Source of the DNA: an uncultured Gammaproteobacteria bacterium
Lineage (GTDB): Bacteria > Pseudomonadota > Gammaproteobacteria > Steroidobacterales > GCA-2729495
DNA: 17,061 nucleotides
Assembly (NCBI GenBank): GCA_937958785.1
Contig: CALGMY010000073.1
Location: 1-17,061 of the forward strand
Reading direction: 5' to 3'
The notes under the pieces were generated by a model. That model saw only the letters and a program-made list of their open reading frames with translations, was not told the origin of the DNA and did no database searches. A program made the position numbers and the translations under genes. Positions within the stretch are counted from its first letter, which is position 1. Every line of letters starts with the position of its first letter. Shown here piece by piece: positions 8,082 through 16,695 of this stretch.

Positions 8082-8157
8082 ATTTGAAGCCACCATCCTG
8101 TCGCGCGCTGGAACACGGCTTGTGCCTTCAGCTTAGGCGGCGGGCGTGCGGTTCGCC

Positions 8158-8199
8158 TGCCCGGACGGCCGGATTTCCTGCTTGCGCGGCCGGAGTCGC
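8158..8199. promoter_or_regulatory. 21-bp-spaced direct repeat, candidate AraC-type operator
   Basis: CGGCCGGA occurs at 8166-8173 and at 8187-8194, exactly 21 bp apart. With flanks, the two half-sites share TGC-N2-G-N2-CGGCCGGA-N-T-N2-C. Direct repeats with a 21-bp period are the arrangement bound by AraC-family proteins, each half-site lying on the same face of the helix. The pair lies in the 200-bp gap between the divergent PEP-CTERM gene and the AraC-type regulator gene. Binding is inference. Confidence 0.45.
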
Positions 8200-8281
8200 C
8201 CGGCGAGTATTCCGGCTGGTAAAACAAAGGAATGGCCGGGCGCGCCGTGAAGCCGGGCGTCGGGCAGCCCCTGTGCCCAGA

Positions 8282-9193
8282 GTGACCACCACCGACGATC
8301 ATGACGACGCCCTGACGTACCTGCGGCGCGGCCTGAGGCTGCACGCGCGGCTGGACTACGTCGGTGGCGTGTGCGGCCCCTGGGCAATCGATCACAATTC
8401 CCCCAGCGCGGTCTGGTTTCACCTGGTCACGCACGGGGCCGGCTACGTGCATTCGCCGACCTGGCCACAGCCGCTGCGGCTGGCGGAGGGCGACCTGGTC
8501 CTCTTCCTTCCCCACGCGCCCAGGCATTACCTGGCGCACAGCGCGGCGGAGCCGCAGTTCGGTGCCCCCGGGGCAGCCAAGGTGCCGCTCAAGGACAGCC
8601 CCACGGGCCTGGTCTGCGGCCTCATCGAGCTGGTAACGCCCATTTCACCCCTGTGGCTCGCGCTGCCTGGCGAGATCGTCATCCGCCGCCAGGAGAGTGG
8701 CGGTGCATTGGCGCAGCTCATGGAGTTGATCGTCACCGAGGCGCGCGCGCCGGGTTTTGCCAGCGAGTCGCTCATCGAGCGCGTATTCGACGCCTGCTTC
8801 GTGCTGGTCCTGCGTCACTGCATCGAGTCCGGTCTGGTCCGGGCGGGCGCCCTCGCGGCCTTCCAGGACCGGCGTGTTGCCCGCGCGCTGGGCCTGATGC
8901 ACGCCGAGCCGGCACGGGCATGGACCGTCAACGAACTCGCGGCCAAGGTTGCAGTCTCCCGCACCGTCCTCAACGAGCGGTTCGCCGCCGTGGTGGGCAG
9001 TTCCCCCATGAAGTACCTCACGGCCCTGCGGATGCACCTGGCCGCCGGCTGGCTCCTGGAAGCCGGCGCCAGCGTGGCGGCGGTCGCCGAGCGCTGCGGC
9101 TATGACTCCGCGTCGGCATTCAGCCGCAGTTTCAGCCATCACCACGGGGTCACGCCCGGGGCCTGGCGGCGGCGCCGGGGCGTCGCGACCTGA
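8282..9193 (+). CDS. AraC-family transcriptional regulator with cupin-like sensor domain
   Basis: The N-terminal half is a cupin-type ligand domain (about 25-125, FHLVTHGAGYVHS...LRLAEGDLVLFLPHAPRHYL) of the kind paired with AraC DNA-binding domains (Cupin_6-like). The C-terminal half is a two-HTH AraC/XylS domain. Helix-turn-helix one spans about 214-236 (WTVNELAAKVAVSRTVLNERF) and includes the usual VG.SPMKYL link (238-246). Helix-turn-helix two spans about 264-286 (VAAVAERCGYDSASAFSRSF). The product is 303 aa if it starts at the GTG at 8282; a GTG at 8273 is also in frame and neither has a good Shine-Dalgarno. The open frame extends back to 8084, but that part is Arg/Ala-rich and unlike the family. 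The gene is divergent from the PEP-CTERM gene and shares a 200-bp control region with it. The ligand is unknown. Confidence 0.9.
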   Translation: MTTTDDHDDALTYLRRGLRLHARLDYVGGVCGPWAIDHNSPSAVWFHLVTHGAGYVHSPTWPQPLRLAEGDLVLFLPHAPRHYLAHSAAEPQFGAPGAAKVPLKDSPTGLVCGLIELVTPISPLWLALPGEIVIRRQESGGALAQLMELIVTEARAPGFASESLIERVFDACFVLVLRHCIESGLVRAGALAAFQDRRVARALGLMHAEPARAWTVNELAAKVAVSRTVLNERFAAVVGSSPMKYLTALRMHLAAGWLLEAGASVAAVAERCGYDSASAFSRSFSHHHGVTPGAWRRRRGVAT

Positions 9194-9220
9194 ATCGCTG
9201 GCCGCTTGCGGATGCCGGTG

Positions 9221-9237
9221 CCGCCGGGCCTCGGCGG
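9221..9237. repeat. Short GC hairpin beside REP unit
   Basis: CCGCCG (9221-9226) and CGGCGG (9232-9237) form a perfect 6-bp stem with a 5-nt loop in the gap between the convergent AraC-type gene and lon. With the REP hairpin next to it, it may stop or protect transcripts arriving from either side. There is no T-tract. Confidence 0.45.
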
Positions 9238-9240
9238 GAA

Positions 9241-9262
9241 TCGCGGCTGAAGCCGCTCCTAC
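9241..9262 (-). repeat. REP element (complete unit)
   Basis: On the minus strand the unit reads GTAGGAGCGGC, then a TTCA loop, then GCCGCGA: a GTAG head followed by a 5-bp hairpin stem. It starts 4 nt after the lon stop codon, in the sense orientation of lon. The same sequence recurs at the window's left edge and as an inverted pair near 16.7 kb, so it belongs to a dispersed family. The form matches RAYT-mobilised REP sequences known in Pseudomonas and Xanthomonadales. Confidence 0.85.
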
Positions 9263-9266
9263 GGGG

Positions 9267-11624
<2,358 letters not shown>

Positions 11625-11661
11625 GTCGTATCCGTTCGCCCCTGGGGTGGACCAGATACGG

Positions 11662-11689
11662 TAATGAGGCCGGCGATCCGGAATTCAAT
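11662..11689 (-). promoter_or_regulatory. Sigma-32-like heat-shock promoter of lon
   Basis: On the minus strand, ATTGAAT (11689-11683) resembles the sigma-32 -35 consensus CTTGAAA, and CCTCATTA (11669-11662) resembles the -10 consensus CCCCATNT. The spacer is 13 bp, within the known 11-15 range. Transcription would begin near 11655, giving a leader of about 30 nt before the lon ATG. The -35 lies in the loop and the spacer in one arm of the overlapping hairpin. Prediction is by eye. Confidence 0.5.
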
Positions 11690-11705
11690 CCGGCCGGATC
11701 GCCGG
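11670..11705. repeat. 12-bp perfect inverted repeat upstream of lon
   Basis: CCGGCGATCCGG (11670-11681) and CCGGATCGCCGG (11694-11705) are perfect inverted arms around a 12-nt loop. The structure lies 18 bp beyond the stop of the coiled-coil gene and overlaps the proposed lon promoter. It could terminate the upstream transcript, although there is no T-tract, or act as an operator for lon. Confidence 0.6.
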
Positions 11706-11724
11706 GATCCGGACCGCCGGGATC
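11695..11724. repeat. Tandem 15-bp direct repeat, two copies
   Basis: CGGATCGCCGGGATC (11695-11709) is followed without a gap by CGGACCGCCGGGATC (11710-11724), 14 of 15 bases identical. The second copy runs into the stop codon of the coiled-coil gene (TCA on the plus strand, 11723-11725), and the first copy contains most of one hairpin arm. It may be a slippage duplication or part of an operator. Confidence 0.6.
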
Positions 11725-12172
11725 AGGCGCTGAGGCGGCGCAGCGTGCCGGTAATGGCGTTGCGCTCCATCTCCAGTTCCTCGACCCGGGCCTTCAGGCT
11801 CTGGACCTGGGCATGGGCGGCCGCCAGCTCGGTCTGCAGGCGGCCCTTCAGGCGGATCTCCGCCTTGAGGGTATTCTTGGCCTGGGCGTACTGGCGCAGG
11901 TACGCCGCCACCTGGTCCTCCAGCTGGCCGACGTGGGCCTGGACCCGGGCCAGTTCCTCGCTGGCGGCGGCCAGGCGCAGGCGGGCCGCCCGGCTCTCCC
12001 GCTCGGCCTCGTCGGCCTGGTCCCGCAGCTGGACGAGCGCCAGCTGCTGCCGGCCCTCCTGCTCCGGGTCCGGCAGGGGCCGGTTGCGGGTGCTCAGCCA
12101 GGCCACCAGGGCGCCGCCGAGCAGGCCCGCGGCGCTGGCCGCGGCCATGACGATCATGAGTTCGTTTGACAT
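11723..12172 (-). CDS. Membrane-anchored coiled-coil protein of unknown function
   Basis: The 149-aa product begins MSNELMIVMAAASAAGLLGG, a single membrane segment (about 5-26), followed by a long Ala/Glu/Arg/Leu-rich coiled coil (about 38-145) with heptad-like Leu spacing (ARVQAHVGQLEDQVAAYL, LQTELAAAHAQVQSLKARVEEL). The layout recalls small inner-membrane coiled-coil proteins such as ZapG/YhcB, but I see no sequence motif that would assign it there. The ATG at 12172 puts the membrane anchor at the N-terminus as expected; a start at 12214 is in frame but adds a segment unlike a leader. It lies 98 bp upstream of lon on the same strand, with a hairpin and a promoter between them, so the two may be separate transcription units. 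Confidence 0.8.
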   Translation of the reverse strand: MSNELMIVMAAASAAGLLGGALVAWLSTRNRPLPDPEQEGRQQLALVQLRDQADEAERESRAARLRLAAASEELARVQAHVGQLEDQVAAYLRQYAQAKNTLKAEIRLKGRLQTELAAAHAQVQSLKARVEELEMERNAITGTLRRLSA

Positions 12173-12244
12173 AAGCCCAAGCCGTGGGAGGCTGACATAA
12201 CGTAGGCCTGCCACCCGGGCCCGTCTGTGGGCTTGCTCGCAGAT

Positions 12245-13429
12245 TCAGGAACTGCCCGCGGGCCGCAGCAGCCCGGTGATCTCCTCGATGATCGGCCGGG
12301 TGTCGCCCACGAACCACCAGTGGGCGTCTCCCTCCATGAGCCGGAAGCGGGCGCCGGGGATCCGCCGGGCCAGGTCCTCGCCGGCGCCGGCCCTGACCAG
12401 CCGGTCGTCCCGCCGGTGCAGGACCACCGTGGGCACCCGGATCCGGGGCAGCACTTCCCGGACGTCGATCTCGCTCATGGCCTTGAGGATGGCCCGCATT
12501 CCCGTCGGCGTCGCGGCGGCGCGCAGGTAGCGGGCCCAGGCCTCGCGCACCTCCGGGTCCTGGGCCTCGCTGGGCGCGAACAGCTCGATGGAGGCGGGCC
12601 CGCCCCACTCGCTGACGATGGAGTCCACCCAGCGCTCGTAGACCTCCCGGGGCGGCAGCCAGGGGTAGTCGTCGCTGCGGATGCCCTTGGCAAAGGTGCC
12701 GTAGAGCACGAGGCCCAGGGTCCGTTCCGGGTGGGTGGCCGCGAACAGCGCGCAGGCAGGGCCGCTCTCCGACACGCCCCAGAGCAGCGCGCGCTCCGAG
12801 CCGGCGGCGTCCAGCACCGCGAGCATGTCGGCCACCGTCTGTTCCAGGGCGGGTGGCTCGCTCACGCGGTCCGAGAGCCCGACGCCCCGCTTGTCGAAGG
12901 AGATCAGGCGGGCGTGCCGGGCCAGCTCCGTGTCCAGGCGCACGACGGGCCGAACCCGGTAGCGCATGTCCAGGTGGGAGACGAAGCCGGGCGCCGAGAG
13001 GATGTCCGGCGGGCCTTCGCCCAGGGTGCGCCAGGCGATATGCGCCCCGTCACTCACCGCAAAGCGCACCGGCGACAGTCCCTCGGGCTCGATGCGCAGC
13101 GGGTCGAAGGGCCGGGGCGCGTCGGGCGACAGCGTCGCAACGAAGCGATAGCCGTGCTTCGGCACCGTGCGGATCACGCCCTGGCGTCGCGCATCGTCGC
13201 CCACGGCGCGCCGCGCCTTCATCACGCTCCTGTCGAGCGAGGCCTCGGTCACCACCACCCCGGGCCAGAGCGCGTCCTGGACCTCGTCCTTGGTGACCAC
13301 CCGGTCCTGGTGAGCGAGCAGCAGCGCCAGCAGGTCGAAGACCTTGGGCTCGAGCCGCACGCGTCGTCCGCCCCGGTGCAACTCGCGGGCCGCCAGGTCG
13401 ATCTCGCAATCCAGGAAGCGGTGCTTCAC
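12245..13429 (-). CDS. Winged-helix DNA-binding / alpha-beta hydrolase fusion regulator
   Basis: The N-terminal part (about 3-99 of 394) is an OmpR/CadC-type winged helix: FLDCEIDLAARELHRGG, LEPKVFDLLALLLAHQDRVV and the wing motif RTVPKHGYRF (87-96). The C-terminal part (about 121-391) is an alpha/beta hydrolase with a nucleophile elbow GVSES (S220), oxyanion-side SFDKRGVGLSDR, acid D341 or D342 in HRRDDRLV and histidine H370 in GDAHWWF. The catalytic triad thus looks intact, so the protein may hydrolyse or only sense a small molecule and control transcription. I chose the GTG at 13429, which has GGAG 6 nt upstream. The TTG at 13471 lacks a site and lies inside an operator-like repeat array. 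The gene is divergent from a small secreted protein. There is no membrane segment, unlike CadC. Confidence 0.9.
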   Translation of the reverse strand: MKHRFLDCEIDLAARELHRGGRRVRLEPKVFDLLALLLAHQDRVVTKDEVQDALWPGVVVTEASLDRSVMKARRAVGDDARRQGVIRTVPKHGYRFVATLSPDAPRPFDPLRIEPEGLSPVRFAVSDGAHIAWRTLGEGPPDILSAPGFVSHLDMRYRVRPVVRLDTELARHARLISFDKRGVGLSDRVSEPPALEQTVADMLAVLDAAGSERALLWGVSESGPACALFAATHPERTLGLVLYGTFAKGIRSDDYPWLPPREVYERWVDSIVSEWGGPASIELFAPSEAQDPEVREAWARYLRAAATPTGMRAILKAMSEIDVREVLPRIRVPTVVLHRRDDRLVRAGAGEDLARRIPGARFRLMEGDAHWWFVGDTRPIIEEITGLLRPAGSS

Positions 13430-13451
13430 TCGGCTCTCCGCCCGGCGGCTG

Positions 13452-13490
13452 GTCAGGAAACCGTCAGGCAAATGTCAGGCGGCGGTCAGG
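13452..13490 (+). promoter_or_regulatory. Four GTCAGG direct repeats with exact 11-bp period
   Basis: GTCAGG occurs at 13452, 13463, 13474 and 13485, each copy followed by 5 variable bases, so the period is 11 bp throughout. OmpR/PhoB-type winged-helix proteins bind tandem direct repeats with this period, the PhoB box with its TGTCA half-sites being the classic case. The array is in the 132-bp gap between the winged-helix/hydrolase gene (start 13429) and the divergent secreted-protein gene (start 13562). It is the natural operator candidate for that regulator. Position suggests autoregulation on the minus side and control of the secreted protein on the plus side. Confidence 0.75.
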
Positions 13491-13561
13491 ATTCCCTGCG
13501 GCGCCGGGGCCACAGTGTTCCCCGACACGGCATCACCCACAACCCCACCGGAGTACCAGGC

Positions 13562-13921
13562 ATGAAGATCCCCGCAACCGCAATGCTGCTGGCCGCCGCC
13601 CTCGTTGCCCCCGGAGCCGGCGCCGAACCGCTGCCCCGGGCGGCCCACGAGCAGGCCGCCCGCTGCGTGGCCACCGTACGGGCGGCGGGACTCGCCACCG
13701 GGACCTACCGCATCCGGCACACGGTCACCGACATTCGCACCACCGGGATGCGGCGCGCCTTCGTCATCGAGTCCGTCGTCTATGGAGCGGATTCACCCGA
13801 TGGACGGGCCTTCGTCTCCCGCTGCCTGGCGCAGCGTTGGGGGCAGGGCGCCGAACTCGCCTGGGTGCGACCAGCCCCGGTGTCCGGACCGGTCTACGTG
13901 GCGGGAGGCAGCAGCAGGTAG
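13562..13921 (+). CDS. Small secreted protein of unknown function
   Basis: The 119-aa product has a clear signal peptide (MKIPATAMLLAAALVAPGAGA, cleavage before EPLP). The short mature domain of about 98 aa has two cysteines (C35 in ARCVATVR and C88 in SRCLAQRW) that could form a disulphide in the periplasm. It ends with VYVAGGSSR. I do not recognise the family. The ATG at 13562 is well supported by GGAG 8 nt upstream. The gene is divergent from the winged-helix/hydrolase regulator, and the 11-bp-phased GTCAGG array lies about 70 bp upstream, so it is the likely regulated partner. Its last 28 bp overlap the 3' end of the convergent DUF3297 gene. Confidence 0.82.
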   Translation: MKIPATAMLLAAALVAPGAGAEPLPRAAHEQAARCVATVRAAGLATGTYRIRHTVTDIRTTGMRRAFVIESVVYGADSPDGRAFVSRCLAQRWGQGAELAWVRPAPVSGPVYVAGGSSR

Positions 13922-14142
13922 GGCTCGACCGTACCGCTCAGCTTCATCGTGAGCGGCTGGCCGCGCCGGTCGAGGGCCTTGCCCATGGCAACGCGGATCC
14001 AGCCCTCGCTGACGCAGTACTCCTCCACGTCGCGCCGGTCCTTGCCATTGAACCGGATACCGACGCCGCGCTCGAGCAGCGCCGCGTCATGGTGGGGACT
14101 CCGGGGATTGGTACTCAGTCGGTCGGGCAGGGTCTCGGTCAC
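13894..14142 (-). CDS. DUF3297 family protein
   Basis: The 82-aa product reads ETLPDRLSTNPRSPHHDAALLERG, then VGIRFNGKDRRDVEEYCVSEGW and MGKALDRRGQPLTMKLSGTVEPY. This matches, from memory, the conserved small cytoplasmic DUF3297 proteins of Proteobacteria (about 80 aa), whose function is unknown. The GTG at 14142 has GGAG 6 nt upstream and gives the family's usual start at TLPDRLS; the open frame upstream to 14214 is not family-like. The tail after VEPY (LLLPPAT) differs from what I recall of the family and is exactly the part that overlaps the secreted-protein gene (13894-13921). The gene is divergent from the CoA-ligase operon with a 49-bp gap that must hold both promoters. Confidence 0.9.
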   Translation of the reverse strand: MTETLPDRLSTNPRSPHHDAALLERGVGIRFNGKDRRDVEEYCVSEGWIRVAMGKALDRRGQPLTMKLSGTVEPYLLLPPAT

Positions 14143-14191
14143 GGCGGGCTCCGGTCGGCAGGGTGGCGCGCTGAGTATACGGTGCCTGGCC

Positions 14192-15724
14192 ATGACACAA
14201 TTACGCATGGCCAATGTAACGACGATTCCGGAACTGATCGCCGCGGGGTCGGGAGCCGCCCCGGCCCTGGGGGCCCCCGGGCGCCCCGACCTGGGTTACG
14301 GGGAACTCCGCCAGCAGGTCGCGGCCACGGTCGCCGCCCTCAACCGGCTTGGCGTCGGGCGCGACGATCCCGTGGCCATCGTGCTGCCCAACGGCCCCGA
14401 AATGGCCTCTGCGTTCGTCTCGATTGCCTCGGGTGCCACCACCGCACCTCTCAATCCGGCCTACACCGCCGAGGAGTTCCGCTTCTACCTCCAGGATCTC
14501 GCGGCACGGCTGCTCGTGGTCGAGGCGGGCAGCAGCTCGCCCGCCGTCACGGTGGCCCGGGATCTCGGCATCCCGGTTGCCGAGCTGCTGGTGCCGGCGG
14601 GCGCTGCGGCGGGCCGCTTCGAGCTGCGTGGCACGGCCGGCACCGCGAGCCGGCCTGGCCCGGCCCGGGCGGAGGACGTGGCCCTGGTACTGCACACCTC
14701 CGGCACCACGTCCCGGCCGAAGATCGTGCCGCTCACGCACGCCAACGTCTGTGCCTCGGCGGCCCACATCGCCCGGAGCCTCGCCCTTACGCCCGCCGAC
14801 CGGTGCCTGCAGGTCATGCCGCTCTTCCACATCCACGGGCTCATCGCCGCCGTGCTCTCCTCGCTCGGGGCGGGCGCGAGCATCTGGTGCTCGCCGGGGT
14901 TCAATGCCCTGCAGTTCTTCGCCTGGCTCCGGGACAGCCGGCCGACCTGGTACACGGCGGTGCCGACCATGCACCAGGCGATCCTTGCGCGGGCGGCGCG
15001 CAACACGGAGGCCATCAGCGAAGTGCCCTTGCGGTTCATACGGTCGTCCTCAGCCTCGCTGCCCCCGCAGGTGATGGCCGAGCTCGAGTCCACCTTCGGC
15101 TGCCCGCTCATCGAGGCCTATGGCATGACGGAGGCTGCGCACCAGATGACCAGCAATCCCCTGCCGCCCGCGCCCCGCTTCGCCGGCAGCGTCGGCATTG
15201 CCGCCGGCCCGGACGTGGCGATCATGGACGAGGAGGGGCGCTTGCTGCCCCCCGGGGATGTCGGCGAGGTCGTGATCCGCGGCCCCAACGTCACGCCCGG
15301 CTATCGCAACAACCCGGAGGCCAACGCCACCGCCTTTACCGCCGGCTGGTTCCGTACGGGCGACCAGGGCGTGCTCGACGGGCAGGGATACCTCCGGCTG
15401 ACCGGGCGCCTCAAGGAGATCATCAACCGGGGCGGGGAGAAGATCTCGCCGCGGGAAGTCGACGAGGTGCTGCTCGATCACCCGGCGGTGGCGCAGGTGG
15501 TCACGTTCGCCGTGCCCCACGCCATGCTGGGCGAGGATGTGGCCGCCGCCGTCGTGCTGAAGCCGGGCACTGCAATCACCGAGCGCGAACTGCGGGCCTT
15601 TGCCGCCGGCCGGCTCGCGGACATGAAGGTCCCCCGCCGGATCCTGTTCCTCGACGAGATCCCCAAGGGCGCCACCGGCAAGCTTCAGCGCATAGGCCTC
15701 GCGGCGAAGCTGGGAATCACGTGA
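14192..15724 (+). CDS. AMP-forming acyl-CoA ligase, oxalate-CoA-ligase-like (Pcs60/AAE3 type)
   Basis: This 510-aa ANL-superfamily enzyme activates a carboxylic acid with ATP and joins it to CoA. The core motifs are intact: P-loop LHTSGTTSRPK (167-177), YGMTEA (310-315), TGD (389-391), hinge GRLKEIINRGGEKISP (405-420) and the catalytic lysine K497 in PKGATGKLQR. Several stretches closely recall plant AAE3 and yeast Pcs60 oxalyl-CoA synthetases as I remember them: MPLFHIHGL (209-217), TWYTAVPTMHQ (252-262), RFIRSSSASL (281-290), EAYGMTEAAHQMTSNPLP and RGPNVTPGYRNNPEAN. Oxalate is therefore a reasonable but untested substrate. Two ATGs are in frame, at 14192 and 14207; I list the first, but the second gives an equally plausible N-terminus and neither has a strong ribosome binding site. 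Its TGA overlaps the GTG of the next gene (GTGA), so the two are translationally coupled. Confidence 0.92.
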   Translation: MTQLRMANVTTIPELIAAGSGAAPALGAPGRPDLGYGELRQQVAATVAALNRLGVGRDDPVAIVLPNGPEMASAFVSIASGATTAPLNPAYTAEEFRFYLQDLAARLLVVEAGSSSPAVTVARDLGIPVAELLVPAGAAAGRFELRGTAGTASRPGPARAEDVALVLHTSGTTSRPKIVPLTHANVCASAAHIARSLALTPADRCLQVMPLFHIHGLIAAVLSSLGAGASIWCSPGFNALQFFAWLRDSRPTWYTAVPTMHQAILARAARNTEAISEVPLRFIRSSSASLPPQVMAELESTFGCPLIEAYGMTEAAHQMTSNPLPPAPRFAGSVGIAAGPDVAIMDEEGRLLPPGDVGEVVIRGPNVTPGYRNNPEANATAFTAGWFRTGDQGVLDGQGYLRLTGRLKEIINRGGEKISPREVDEVLLDHPAVAQVVTFAVPHAMLGEDVAAAVVLKPGTAITERELRAFAAGRLADMKVPRRILFLDEIPKGATGKLQRIGLAAKLGIT

Positions 15725-16695
15725 AGGTCTGCATCTACGGCGCCGGCGCGATCGGGGGCTACCTGGCCGCGCAGCTCGCGGCCACCGGGGCCGACCTGTC
15801 GCTCGTCGCGAGGGGGCCGCATCTCGCGGCGATGCGCGAGCGGGGCCTGACCCTGGTGAGCGCCTCTGGCACGCGTACGTTCCCCGTGCGCTGTACCGAC
15901 GACCCCCGCAGCCTGGGACCCCAGGACTTCGTGATCCTGACGCTGAAGGCCCATGCCACCGCCGGGATCCTCGGCGACCTGGCGTCGCTGCTCGGTGCCG
16001 AGACCGCCGTGGTCACCGCCCAGAACGGCATCCTCTGGTGGTACTTCCATGCCTTCCCGGGACCCCTGGCCGGTCGCCACCTCGACGCCGCCGACCCGGG
16101 TGGCCGCATCTGGGCGGCCCTCGGGCCGGAGCGAGCCATCGGCTGCGTCGTGTATCCCTCCTGCGAGATCGTCGCGCCGGGTGTCGTGCGCCACATCGAG
16201 GGCACCCGTTTCATGCTCGGCGAGCCCGACGGCACGAAGTCGTCCCGCGTGACCGCGCTCGGTGAGCTGCTGACCGCCGCGGGGCTCAAGGCGCCCGTGC
16301 GCCGGAAGATCCGCGACGACATCTGGTTCAAGTTGCTGGGCAACGCCACCTTCAACCCCGTCAGCGTGCTCACCCGGGCGACGCTGGCGCAAATGGGTAC
16401 CGACCCTGGCGTGCGTCCGGTGATCCGCCAGCTGATGACCGAGGCCGTGGCGGTGGCCACTGCCCTCGACGTCAGCTTCCCGATGGACGTGGAGAAGCGC
16501 ATCGACGCGGCGGTGGATGTCGGTGCCCACCGCACCTCCATGCTCCAGGACTTCGACGAGGGACGGCCCCTGGAGCTGGACGCGCTGGTCGCGGCGGTAA
16601 CCGAGATGGGCCGGCTGGTCGGCGTGCCTACCCCGGGCCTCGACCAGGTGCTGGCGCTGGTGCGGCTCGCAGCGGCCGCCCGCTCTCCGGCATAG
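15721..16695 (+). CDS. 2-dehydropantoate 2-reductase family protein
   Basis: The 324-aa product is a ketopantoate-reductase-family (ApbA/PanE) NADPH-dependent oxidoreductase. It has an N-terminal Rossmann domain with GAGAIG (7-12), and the QNGILWWYF segment (101-109) and AIGCVVYPSCEIVAPGVVRHIEG typical of a widespread PanE-like subgroup. The C-terminal helical domain holds the catalytic lysine K204 and N208 (WFKLLGNATFNP) and the substrate-side glutamate E285 (MLQDFDEGRPLELDAL). The subgroup is common outside pantothenate operons, so the true substrate may be another 2-oxo acid; I therefore give no gene symbol. The GTG start overlaps the ligase stop by 4 nt. Its own stop codon, TAG at 16693-16695, is formed by the head of a REP unit. 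Confidence 0.9.
   Translation: MKVCIYGAGAIGGYLAAQLAATGADLSLVARGPHLAAMRERGLTLVSASGTRTFPVRCTDDPRSLGPQDFVILTLKAHATAGILGDLASLLGAETAVVTAQNGILWWYFHAFPGPLAGRHLDAADPGGRIWAALGPERAIGCVVYPSCEIVAPGVVRHIEGTRFMLGEPDGTKSSRVTALGELLTAAGLKAPVRRKIRDDIWFKLLGNATFNPVSVLTRATLAQMGTDPGVRPVIRQLMTEAVAVATALDVSFPMDVEKRIDAAVDVGAHRTSMLQDFDEGRPLELDALVAAVTEMGRLVGVPTPGLDQVLALVRLAAAARSPA

Noticed and set aside
8232..8285. 17-codon leader frame whose TGA overlaps the GTG of the AraC-type gene
   Set aside because: The overlap would suit translational coupling, but the only purine-rich stretch is 1 nt from its ATG, too close for initiation, and the peptide has no regulatory feature such as codon runs.
12173..12244. 7-bp inverted repeat (AAGCCCA/TGGGCTT) between the coiled-coil gene and the hydrolase fusion gene
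   Set aside because: The arms are about 43 nt apart, the stem is short and there is no T-tract; it is not a convincing terminator or operator.
12227..13921. 564-codon plus-strand frame ending in the small secreted protein
   Set aside because: The part before 13562 is antisense to the winged-helix/hydrolase gene; the real start is the ATG at 13562 with its signal peptide and Shine-Dalgarno.
13837..16695. 952-codon open frame spanning the ligase and reductase region
   Set aside because: Only its last part, from the GTG at 15721, is a real gene. The part before is the out-of-frame reading of the ligase gene, so this is not a fusion protein.
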